Origin: Cryphonectria parasitica EP155
Lineage: Eukaryota; Ascomycota; Sordariomycetes; Diaporthales; Cryphonectriaceae
Reading direction: 5' to 3'
DNA length: 64,000 nt
Assembly: GCF_011745365.1 (NCBI RefSeq)
Contig: NW_024468912.1
Span: 124,001-188,000, forward strand
The notes beneath the pieces were generated by a model. The model was not told the DNA's origin, ran no database searches, and saw only the letters and a program-made list of their open reading frames with translations. Position 1 is the first letter of the stretch; each line of letters begins with the position of its first letter. This document shows positions 49,791 through 64,000 of this stretch, piece by piece. The position numbers and the translations under genes are program-made.

Positions 49791-50915
49791 TTATTCAATC
49801 AAGGAACCCAGCGCTGTGTCTTGCGACGTGATGCCTACCCATTTCGCGGTTCTCGTCCACAAAGCCTCTTGCGTCGCCTCGTCCCGGCTGTCGTCCGAGC
49901 CCTGGTCCGGTTTGAGAAGCGTGAAATAGCCACGGTGGCCAGGGTGAGCCTTGTTGGTGGCTAGGCGGGCAACGTCGACTGCGGCTGCATTGGCGGTGCG
50001 TGCGGTAGGATCCACAGCTTCGCAGACGCGTTAGAGTTTTCTAAGGTGAATGTCCCCGGTTGGTCTCCACGGGGACGACGAGAAAGAAGGAGGGTCTTCT
50101 TGGACGAGAATAACGTACTCATATTCAGCAAGGGCCGCAAGGGCCGTACTACAAAATTAGACAGGATGACCAGCTTGAGAGGGGTGTTCACCCGCAACGC
50201 ACGCGAATCTGATAGATTTCCGGGGTTCATGACGACAGCGGTGATGTTCTTCAGCTTGTCATCGCGCTGAAGGCGGCGGTTCAGCGCATGTGTCCACATG
50301 ACCAGAGCGAGCTTGGCGTTCGCATAGCGATGAAAACCATGGCCGAGTGCATCAGCCGATGAGTCGTCAGCGCCGGGCTTGACGAGAAGGTCGAGTTGGG
50401 CTGCCTCGGCGGACATCGACGGCGGTATTTGCTCCAGCTGGTTCTTGCCCGACTCGTGACCATCACTTGTGAACAAGATGATCCGGCCCCCGGCTTGGGC
50501 GCGAAAGCTGCCGAGCAGGCGGAGGACAAGTGCCACGTGCGAGAGGTACGAGACCTGTACTGTCATCTCATAGCCATCGCTGGTCAGCTGCATCGGGCCA
50601 ACAAGGTTCCAATGATAGGCGGCGCATATGATGCTGGCGAGCCGGGGAATGGAATTTTCGGCGACCTCAGTTGCAATGCGGTGGCTAAAGTTATGCACTG
50701 TGGAAAGGGAACTAAGGTCGAGCTCTCTGACAAAAACTTGGGCTTCAGGAGAGTTGGCAATGGCTTTGCGTAACGTGGCGGTGTTTGCATCGCCGTCCCC
50801 GGCGTTGCGAACCGTGGAGCACGAGCGTCAAGTCAGGCAAATGCTTGAGCAGATAATCGACGAGAGGGAAAGGTAGCGAGCTGTTGGCTCCTGTGATAAG
50901 AATGGTGGCTGCCAT
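49791..50915 (-). pseudogene. Short-chain dehydrogenase/reductase with a one-base frameshift
   Basis: An NAD(P)-dependent SDR, exons 50915-50119 and 50017-49791. It starts MAATILITGANSSLPFPLV, with a Rossmann start that lacks the usual glycine spacing (TGANSS). It later has IICAAYHW, GGRIILFTSDGHESGK, and HRYANAKLALVMW as the YxxxK active site. The end DPTARTA...RGYFTLLK is typical of a fungal subgroup. The exons total 1024 nt, one too many. The extra base lies in the GG at 50816-50817, where LVLTVRN would be expected. Without it, about 340 residues would be encoded. It is either a recent pseudogene or a sequence error. Confidence 0.7.
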
Positions 50916-51959
50916 GTCAATACTGGGGTTGGATTTTCAGAGTAATTACTGTAGCCAAACCGCTTTGGCGTGCCGGGCAGAATGGATACTGAATATTTGA
51001 CGGTGACACCTGCAGTGTGACCTGATGTGGGGTGCAACTCAGGAAGAATCAAGCGGGAAATGGATGTAGATGGGGCAAGCAAGGGGAACGTATGACGAGA
51101 TACTAGTTGGGAACAGCAGTTCCTTCGTTCACAGAGCTAGAGGCGTTTTTATGAAATATGGATGCTACAAGTAATGAGCGGCCGTCTTAGGCACCAACCG
51201 GTATATCCAGATTTCCCCTAGCGCTTTTTTGATCACTCTAGTGCTGTAGTTGGTGTACTTCTGGCTTGATGTGCCTCTACGCTACTGCAGTACGTGGGAC
51301 ATAACATACCATATTGCTTGCATTTGCAGACCTGTGCCGCAGAGATGCAGAATCAATGGGCCGTTTAACGATGTAGCGGCCGCCCCCTATATGCGACCCA
51401 CTATCGCTGAATCGTTCTAACGGGCTTGAAAGGCTATGATTAAGCTCTGGAAGTACGAGGGTCTGCCACCTGAGATCACTAAATGAGCGGATACTTGAGG
51501 TAGCAGCAGACAATATTGCTTACGAAACATTAAGCTCGGCGGAGAGAAGTGGAAGGCTATGCTCGATAGGTTCGTTGCAACTGAACAACAAGTAAGCAAT
51601 TACACCATTCACACCCTCTCACCTCACTTATGTGCCTGTTTCCCCTGACAATTACATTACACTACTTGAGGAAGTCTTTATGGAGTCAAACAGCGCCAGA
51701 AACGCTGAAATTTCGACGTGGACTTGTGGGCACGTTCTTGCTCGGTTTAAGATAAGTGCAGGTCACCGTCTTGGGTTTCCCCAGCCTGACCTGCCTCTCA
51801 GCAAGCCCCTCCATCGCCGAATGCTGCTCGCTGAATGACCTGGCCATAGTAGGATCAATTTAATGGCTAAGGCTATACAGAACAAGCAGACCGAGTTCGC
51901 AAATACGGTCGCCGCAAACACTGAGCTCGTGAAAAGAGAGCAACCGCGTGCACAGATCG
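50916..51959. other. Intergenic, no gene seen
   Basis: No ORF with protein character. AT-rich stretches flank a short GC-rich patch near 51.38 kb. Confidence 0.5.
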
Positions 51960-52872
51960 TAGCTGACCAGGCTCAGTTTGAGTCGATGTTGAGACAGCAC
52001 TGAAGCGAGTCTTCAAGCCTCCCAGAGTAGGAGAAGAAACGATACATCCATTTGAAGAAGGCTAGTGACCACAAGAACAAGGTACTGTCTGAATACGACA
52101 GCACCGCGGTCAGCATCACCAGTGTCTGCCAAGCGACGCACAAGCAGGAGACGCCAATGGTCAGGCCAACCTCGGAAAAATCAAACTTCAACGACGAAGA
52201 GCTCCAGTCCGCGGCGTTGGCCATGGGCGGGCCAGAGTAGGGGTAGCGTCAATACAGTGACGATGATCCGAGTTGAGGCCAGCCACCCGATCCGCTTTCA
52301 CCAAGCTACAGAGAAACACCTTATCATATTCAACATCGACTGGGGCATGATGTGCTCCAGCCTTTGGAGATAAAAAGACCAAATACAGTAACTAAGCTGA
52401 TTAGATACCCAAAAACTGTAGAAGAGTCTTCAGTGACGTTCATGTAAGCGAGCGTCGTGAACAGACTGGTTAGGCCAATGCCCCAAAGCGGCACACCCTT
52501 GGTGTTGGTGCACTGAAAGATACGAGGGGCCTGTCCATCGCGTGCCAGGCCGTAAAGTGTCCGCGAGCCGACGTATATGTCGCTGTCTGCTGCGCTGATC
52601 ACGAAGACTAGCAGACAAGCGTTTACTACGTCTGGAAAGACCGAAATGTGTGCCAGCTGCACGGCAATGACGAAGGGGCTAGCAGCTGCCGAGGTGCTAG
52701 ATTTGGTCGCGCCGATCAGCTCTGTGTTGGTATAAGGCACACTCATACCAAGAACCCATTTTGTGGTTGATCGTACCAAGACCAATTTGTTGTTGCTGCC
52801 GCACCTTGAATGTCTCTTCGGGCTTGCGTGTTGCGTCGACGTGGGGCCATGGAGTTTGAACTCCGTGAACAT
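51960..52872 (-). pseudogene. 5'-truncated, decayed amino-acid permease
   Basis: The best stretch (52872-52330) reads KWVLGMSVPYTNTELIG, SAAASPFVIAVQLAHISVFP and SAADSDIYVGSRTLYGLARD, followed by GVPLWGIG and AYMNVTEDSSTVFGYLISLV. These match helices 7 to 10 of fungal general amino-acid permeases (SSAAASPFV, SAANSDLYxASRTLYGLA). The N-terminal half, including helices 1 to 6, is absent. Downstream, traces of the last helices continue in other frames to about 51960. The gene cannot make a working transporter. Confidence 0.75.
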
Positions 52873-53221
52873 GCTAAAACACGATAAGGTGGGCTTTATC
52901 TAGACTCACGCCCAAATTTATACAATCATTTGGATGGATTTGATAAATGGAGGTTCAACTCCGAGCTCTAATCAGCGTCTCGCTTGATAAAGCTGTATTT
53001 TACAAAATGTTTCAAGGTTTAGCGAGTATATGCATGAAGTCAATGAGAGTTTATCATGATCAGATAATGTAATTCTGGAGACTAAGCACCTGAGCGAGAA
53101 GCATCTGTGTTGCTGTGGTTCAAAATCTATATATTGGTCAGACTTGTCGAGGCTTGGTGCAACTTTTCAGCAATAGACATCCACCAGAGTCGAAATTCAA
53201 TTGCTCGTCAATAACCTTGCA

Positions 53222-54505
53222 ATGGCTACAGCGCAGATCCTGGATACCGGCAGGATGGCCGTAGACCCTATTGATAGTGCTTCAAGTTCGACGACCAATG
53301 TGTCACTTCTTACTGCGAAATTCTTCTACTATCGCCGGCTTGTACCATTGGTTTCCCAACCCGATGTCGTATACCTCAATTCGTCATTCGCACCACCCTC
53401 CAACCTGATCGTCCATGAGGCACTGGCAAAGTACTCTCACGAGTCACTCCACGACCCTCACCCAAAGCCGGGGTGGCAGGCTGCGGCCGAAGACGCCCGT
53501 GTGCTGCTGGCAAAGTACATCAATGCAACCCCTTCATCCATTGCCTTCACCAGGGACACCACGGAAGCCCTGGGAAACTTCATCCGCTCCGTATCTTTTC
53601 AGCCTGGAGACAACGTCGTCATCCTCGATACCGAGCATCCCAACCACGCTTATGGATGGATGGCCCTACGAGGAGCTGGGCTGGAAGTACGGCAGGTCCT
53701 GACTGCGGATGAGGCGCTGCGAACGGGCCGAGTCACCGCTGCAACTGCCGAGACCTTCGCGCCCTTTGTGGACAAACGAACGCGAGCCATAGGACTGAGC
53801 TCCATTATGTTCCACAGCGGACAGAAAAACGACGTTGCGAGCATTTGTGCGGCTTTCAGGCCACGCGGCATCCACGTTTTGGCCGATCTTACCCAACAGG
53901 TCGGCTTCGCCGCGGTGGATGTCCAGGCTTTGGGGGTATCGGCGGCCGCCTTCAGCTTGCACAAGGGCCTCCACTGTCCGACTGGCATTGCCTGCATGTA
54001 TGTGGATGCAGACGTCTTGAAGGCGCTTGACCCTGTTCCTCCGGTTGTTGGCTACGGCGCCGTCAGCAATGCACGCAGCGACTTGCTGGTCCCGAACGAC
54101 CCTATTGTCTTCCATCCGAGCGCAAAGAGATTCGAGCACCTTAACCTTTGCCTCATCGGTACCTCCGCGGCTAAAGCTTACTTGAGTTTCTATCTGGACT
54201 ATCTTGACCCCTCAGACGTTGAAGAATATTTGTACAGCCTCGGAGACAAACTACGTATCGAATGCAAGAAGCTGGGTATCAGGATTGTTGGCCCCTCGGA
54301 TCGAGAGGGACATGCACCGCATTTGTATGTCCTGGACTTGTTAGATGGCGCATGGGCGCTTCACCTAAATGGTTGCGGAATCCATGTAACCGCATATCGA
54401 TTGGGCGTCCGAGTGTCGTTGGGGTTTTACAATAATGTTATTGATATTGAGCGACTAGCTGGTGCGTTGAAAATGGGGTTGGACAAAGGCATACCCATGT
54501 CATAG
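53222..54505 (+). CDS. PLP-dependent aminotransferase class V / cysteine-desulfurase-like protein
   Basis: A single-exon protein of 427 residues. The fold-type I PLP enzyme hallmarks are present: the cofactor phosphate site near FTRDTTEALGNF, the pyridoxal-contact acidic residue in HVLADLTQQVG (Asp222), and the Schiff-base lysine in AFSLHKGLHCPTG (Lys248). The middle (DTEHPNHAYGW) matches isopenicillin-N-epimerase and cysteine-desulfurase-like relatives. No catalytic Cys loop for desulfuration could be identified, so the reaction is open. The ATG at 53222 was chosen over a TTG at 53201. A decayed amino-acid permease sits upstream. Confidence 0.85.
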   Translation: MATAQILDTGRMAVDPIDSASSSTTNVSLLTAKFFYYRRLVPLVSQPDVVYLNSSFAPPSNLIVHEALAKYSHESLHDPHPKPGWQAAAEDARVLLAKYINATPSSIAFTRDTTEALGNFIRSVSFQPGDNVVILDTEHPNHAYGWMALRGAGLEVRQVLTADEALRTGRVTAATAETFAPFVDKRTRAIGLSSIMFHSGQKNDVASICAAFRPRGIHVLADLTQQVGFAAVDVQALGVSAAAFSLHKGLHCPTGIACMYVDADVLKALDPVPPVVGYGAVSNARSDLLVPNDPIVFHPSAKRFEHLNLCLIGTSAAKAYLSFYLDYLDPSDVEEYLYSLGDKLRIECKKLGIRIVGPSDREGHAPHLYVLDLLDGAWALHLNGCGIHVTAYRLGVRVSLGFYNNVIDIERLAGALKMGLDKGIPMS

Positions 54506-55090
54506 CCAGCATGGCTATTTCGGAGCAACTTAGTGAAAGGCTATTTTCCGATAACACGCGCGCGCACATACCATCACAAATGTATATATATGTGTGTGTG
54601 TGTGTGCGCGCGCGCCTCGGCATCCTTAGTGGGTACTGATCATGCGCTCGCTTGCCGGGTGCTTTGTCCAATACCCCTTCTCCGTATGCAGGTATAGACA
54701 ACTTTCTCCGATGAAGAAGAGCGCAAACTCCCGTACTCGCTGCCATTGTCGTAGGTCCTGGAAGTGACGTCTATCTTTCGCTTGCGTCTCACTTATAAGC
54801 CTGCTAGAATCAGTCAGCATGTAGTATGAATGCACTTTCCCGCTCCCCTGTACTTTCCGGCGGGGCTGTGACTGAGCTTATCTATGTTCTTGGGCTGTGC
54901 TGAGCAAAGTGCCCAAGGATCAATATGTGTGAACAACTTGGGATGACTTCGCAATGTGGTAATTAGACACAAAGCTATGTACATGACTAGTTGCATGCCG
55001 GTCATTCGAGCGGTGTATTGCGTAGAGTACTATACAAACTGGAATATATGAAACTCATAAAACTGCACGTAGCTCTGAGCTCTATCAATT
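54506..55090. other. Intergenic with TG/CG microsatellite, no gene
   Basis: Convergent 3' flanks of the aminotransferase and catalase-peroxidase genes. A (TG)n run passing into (CG)n lies at about 54591-54616. No gene was recognised. Confidence 0.7.
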
Positions 55091-60578
<5,488 letters not shown>

Positions 60579-62516
60579 TTACCACATAATAGTACCGCTG
60601 AACTGCTTAATCTCCTTGACGTTGATGCTTTCCCACATGAAGGTGCTGGCCCAAGTGATGGTATAAAGGCAAGCAGCGGTGATCAGCATCAACTTTTGGG
60701 TCGCCCCATAGGCGTTCATAATACCGGTACGAGTGGCACTGCCAATCGGATACGAGGACTGGACATCAATGCTACCATAGATCTCAGTCAAGGACGACTG
60801 AGCATCAGCGGGAAGATATTGGGCAAGCTTCTCGGGGAAGATACCAGTCCACATAGCTGCGGCCACAGTCGATCCGATAGCTTGTCCCATATTAGCTACC
60901 ATGCCCTCCATAGCAATAACAGCAGGAATGTCCTCATGCTTTGAGACTGCCATAACAGTCATCTGCTCGCAGATTACGAGCGTACCGCCGCCGAATGCGA
61001 TGAAGATCAAGCACATGACGACGTAACCAACGTTGACATTCGGCTGACGGAAATGAATCATCAAGCCGACACCGAGGATGGTCATGGGAACGCCGAAATA
61101 TACGGCAGGCCATTTGATGCGACCATTGTAACGGATGAAAAGACCGAAGAGGAGGGCCCAAAAGACACTTCCTATGGTGTAGACGTTGCCCATGTAGGTA
61201 GCGTTTGTCACGCTCAGATTGAAGACAACAATGCAGAAAGAGTAGAAGTAGTTGTCCCACAAGTACCAGGCAGTGTAAAGTGAGGCCACCATAGTATAGG
61301 TGAAGAAGACGGTGCGATTCTTGATCAGGGACCAGGGGACAAATGTGACAGGGGCGAGGAACCTCTCCCAGAGGACAAAGGTGATAATCAGAAGACCACC
61401 AAAAACGAAGAAGCAGATGATCAAGGAGGAGCGCCACTGGTCCGTCTGATACGCGTACAAGCTGAACGACAGCAGAAATAGGCCAAAGCCGACGGCAGCG
61501 AGAAGGATACCGATTATATCGAACTCCCTTCCGTAGAAGACAATGTTCTGAAGAACGCCACGATCATGGGGCTTAGTGTGGACGAGTCCCATTTTGATGG
61601 CCTTGCGCTGATTGAAGTAGAACAGAGCCCAAAGAGGAGCACAGATGATAGGAACAACGATGGCAAGGGTACCGTATCCCCAACGCCAGCCGATGCCACC
61701 ATCAGCAGTGATCCTATCGCAGGCAAGACCATACACCCAGGTAGTGATGAGCCACGGGGATGAGACGTAAGCGATCGAGAATGCCCGGTTCCTGAGCTTG
61801 GATGTATCGGCGATGAAGATTGTGATTGAGAAATCAATCCAGGAGTAGCCAGTGTAGTAGAAGACGGCGGCGGCGCAATAAGTCTCGACGTTGTTGCAGG
61901 CGGCGAGCATAATCAAGCCAAGAGTCATGACACCAACGGCAAGCATGAAACCCTGAGGCCGTCCAAAGTTGTCGATGAACTTGGCAAACGCGAGTTTGGT
62001 AAGACCGGGAATGAGACCGGCCAAGATACTCGTAGTGGAAACCAACGAGTGCATGGAAAATTCACTGACTGCGTAGGTGGTCAGAGTACCAGCAACACCA
62101 GATGTGAAAGCATTGATGAAGTTGATCAGCCACATACTGCGCAGATGGAGTGAATTAGTCATCATGGTCTGTGAGAGATGTTGGCCGTAGGGAATTCGAC
62201 CACTGTAGCATAGATTCCAGCAAGGCACAGAATAAATGACGACTTACAAGATATAGGCAGTGATCAAATGATTCTTAGACCATACCTGGAGTGTGGCTTC
62301 TGCGGCCTGCACCCCAAACTGCAGTTCCTTTTTTCCCTCGACCGAATGCGTTGAAGGGGCGGCGGCATCGGTGGTGTCTACGATCGGGTCGAGCTCTTTG
62401 CCGGAGGCGTCTTGCTGCTGCTGCTGCTCGGGATCGTTCTGTTTGCTTTGAACAACTTCCACACCACTGCCAATGTTTCTAAGGCCAATGAGACCTCCTC
62501 GGAACTTGAGACCCAT
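60579..62516 (-). CDS. MFS siderophore-iron transporter (MirB/Str1-like)
   Basis: Exons 62516-62248 and 62136-60579 encode 608 residues. About 14 hydrophobic helices follow a 75-residue polar N-terminus that contains a Gln run. Family landmarks include ITAYIF then MWLINFINAF in helix 1, SEFSMHSLVSTTSILAGLIP, KFIDNFGRPQGF (MFS motif A-like), CDRITADGGIGWRWGYG and WDNYFYSFCIVVFNLSV. The sequence resembles plasma-membrane importers of ferric hydroxamate siderophores. No siderophore biosynthesis gene lies beside it. Expression is likely iron-controlled, but no regulatory element was identified. Confidence 0.92.
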
Positions 62517-63610
62517 TGTGCGAAGCTGGGAGGAGGGCTTGATTGTCCTGATTGCGCTCAAGTATGAGAAATCGACCAAGCCAAGGCGAGGAAAAGAGAT
62601 ACACAGCTCATGATAGGAAGGGAAACACGCGGATCAGACTGAAGCGCTCAGTAAGACTATATACTCGCCTGGCACCCCTTTTGTGAGCTTGGCATGCATG
62701 CCAAATTTTCTGCCCTCCTCGACCATAGGCGTAACTTCCGATTCTACACGAGACTATGCTGGGCCGAACAGAAATCGGAACGAAAAAGAGGGCCAAACCC
62801 GCTTGGCATGTCTCTAAATTAACCTTGAATGCGAGATACGATTTCTTCTGGACTGTCTAGCTTGTCCAGCCCATTTTGTTGGGTCAGGTATGGCCAGAGA
62901 CTTCCAATGGAATGCTGCTAAGTCTTATTTTAAGTGGATATGCTTCCCTATATCGTGGGCTAGCTTCTTGTCATGGATTATCTTATCAGATCATCAGATG
63001 TCTTTATGGATCTACCTAACCTCTCTTGGTGAGCCATTAGTCATTAAAACCAACGATCTATCAATCCAACGATCCACAAGCACAGTTCTGGCTCGCTCTG
63101 GCTTACAAACTCGGGGTCAGTGTAAGCTGGAATGTGCAATGTTGGGTTCTGACACCTGGTTCTTGTTACACGGAACTTGCCTCGCTACCTCATATTAAAT
63201 GGTTTGTAATATCATGAACGTTGATCACTTGCGTATTATTGTATCATTTTCTTATTCGAAGTCATTACTACCCAATACTGATGGAAACATAACTGTTTTC
63301 GATATCCTAGAATTCTTGACCAATTGCGGAGTCCATGAGATTCTCAAAGGGATGGAGATTCTGGGGTGCAGGTTTTTTGGTCCAAGTCTCCTTTGAATAT
63401 AACAGAACAGTAAGCGAAGTGTCGTTGAATTAGAATAATTGGATATATTAGGTCTTCGCACATCATGTGTTCAACTAGAGTACGTTTAGCATACGAATAT
63501 ACACTGAAGTGAATATCGAGGTCTAAAATATATTGGCTTGAATTGGTTTTATCTAAGTACTTTTATGAAAAGCTCAACTGCTAGACGACAAACCGTGCAC
63601 TTTGCCATGC
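62517..63610. other. Intergenic, no gene seen
   Basis: Upstream region of the siderophore transporter and 3' flank of the right-edge gene. Short ORFs lack family resemblance. Confidence 0.5.
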
Positions 63611-64000
63611 CTAAGAACTAGCAGGAGCAGTGATTTTCTCAATGTACCACTTGAAGTAAGACTCATTAGCAGACGAACAGGCAAAGAAAGATTACGAAGC
63701 ACAACTTACAGTCTTGCCACCGTCGCTAGTGGTAGGCGTCGTGTGGGTGCAGCCGTTCTGGGTGTACATCATGTCGCCATAGCCAGCATCGGCGGGGTCG
63801 AGAGTAATAGTCGTATTCAAATAATACTGGTCCTCTGTAAGGCCTGTGGGGGAGTTGCCGTCTTGATCTTGCAACTCCACCGCCGTATTCCACAACGAGA
63901 AGGCGCCCGATGTCTTTTGGTAAGTAGAAAGGAGAGTGCCAGTGACTGCGTCGTGCATGGTCTGATTCCATAGGTACGTCTCTTTGTCGACCAGAGTGTA
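63611..64000 (-). CDS. Hypothetical protein, 3' part only, cut by the right edge
   Basis: Two exons are visible: the first from beyond 64000 to 63710 and the last 63649-63611, ending WYIEKITAPASS and a TAG. The intron between them is 60 nt with a GTAAGT donor. The visible part reads YTLVDKETYLWNQTMHDA, then GAFSLWNTAVELQDQDG and YYLNTTITLDPADAGYG. It is rich in Thr, Asp, Gly and Asn, with N-glycosylation sequons, suggesting a secreted beta-rich protein. I do not recognise the family, and the 5' part is outside the window. Confidence 0.6.

Overview
The window is from a filamentous ascomycete (Pezizomycotina). Protein genes are interrupted by short introns (about 35 to 115 nt, mostly GT-AG). 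The gene families are fungal: iterative type I polyketide synthases, a Zn2Cys6 regulator, a DHA-type MFS pump, a MirB-like siderophore transporter and a KatG2-type catalase-peroxidase. The spaces between genes are AT-rich and several genes are broken. The species cannot be named from sequence alone. Exon models for the intact spliced genes were checked by summing exon lengths; all are divisible by three except where a frameshift is stated.

Region 1 (1 to about 33.2 kb) is a dual-PKS secondary-metabolite cluster. It holds a non-reducing PKS (SAT-KS-AT-PT-ACP-CMeT, 3' end beyond the left edge), a BAHD-like acyltransferase, an MFS exporter, a Zn2Cys6 transcription factor, an FAD monooxygenase of the salicylate-hydroxylase type, a 3-methylglutaconyl-CoA hydratase-like enoyl-CoA hydratase, an HMG-CoA synthase and a highly reducing PKS (KS-AT-DH-CMeT-ER-KR-ACP). 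The likely flow is HR-PKS chain to the SAT domain of the NR-PKS, then an aromatic C-methylated product, FAD hydroxylation and O-acylation. HMG-CoA synthase and the hydratase, divergently transcribed from one promoter, would make 3-methylglutaconyl-CoA (or a derived C5 acyl-CoA) from acetyl-CoA. I infer this as an acyl-donor supply module for the acyltransferase. It is the most unusual feature of the window.

Direct repeats of CGGACT or CGGACC lie upstream of the NR-PKS, in the acyltransferase/MFS and hydratase/HMG-CoA synthase divergent promoters, and upstream of the HR-PKS, and a single copy lies upstream of the monooxygenase. This suggests one regulon.

Region 2 (33.2 to about 53 kb) mixes intact genes with decay. 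It contains a short PKS-methyltransferase-like relic, an intact SnoaL-like gene, a broken FAD monooxygenase, a rhodopsin-like membrane-protein remnant, intact L-asparaginase, P450 and GFA-domain genes, an orphan C-terminus of a FAD-linked oxidase, a frameshifted SDR and a truncated amino-acid permease.

Region 3 (53 to 64 kb) holds ordinary genes: a class V aminotransferase, a secreted catalase-peroxidase, a siderophore transporter, and a gene of unknown function cut by the right edge.
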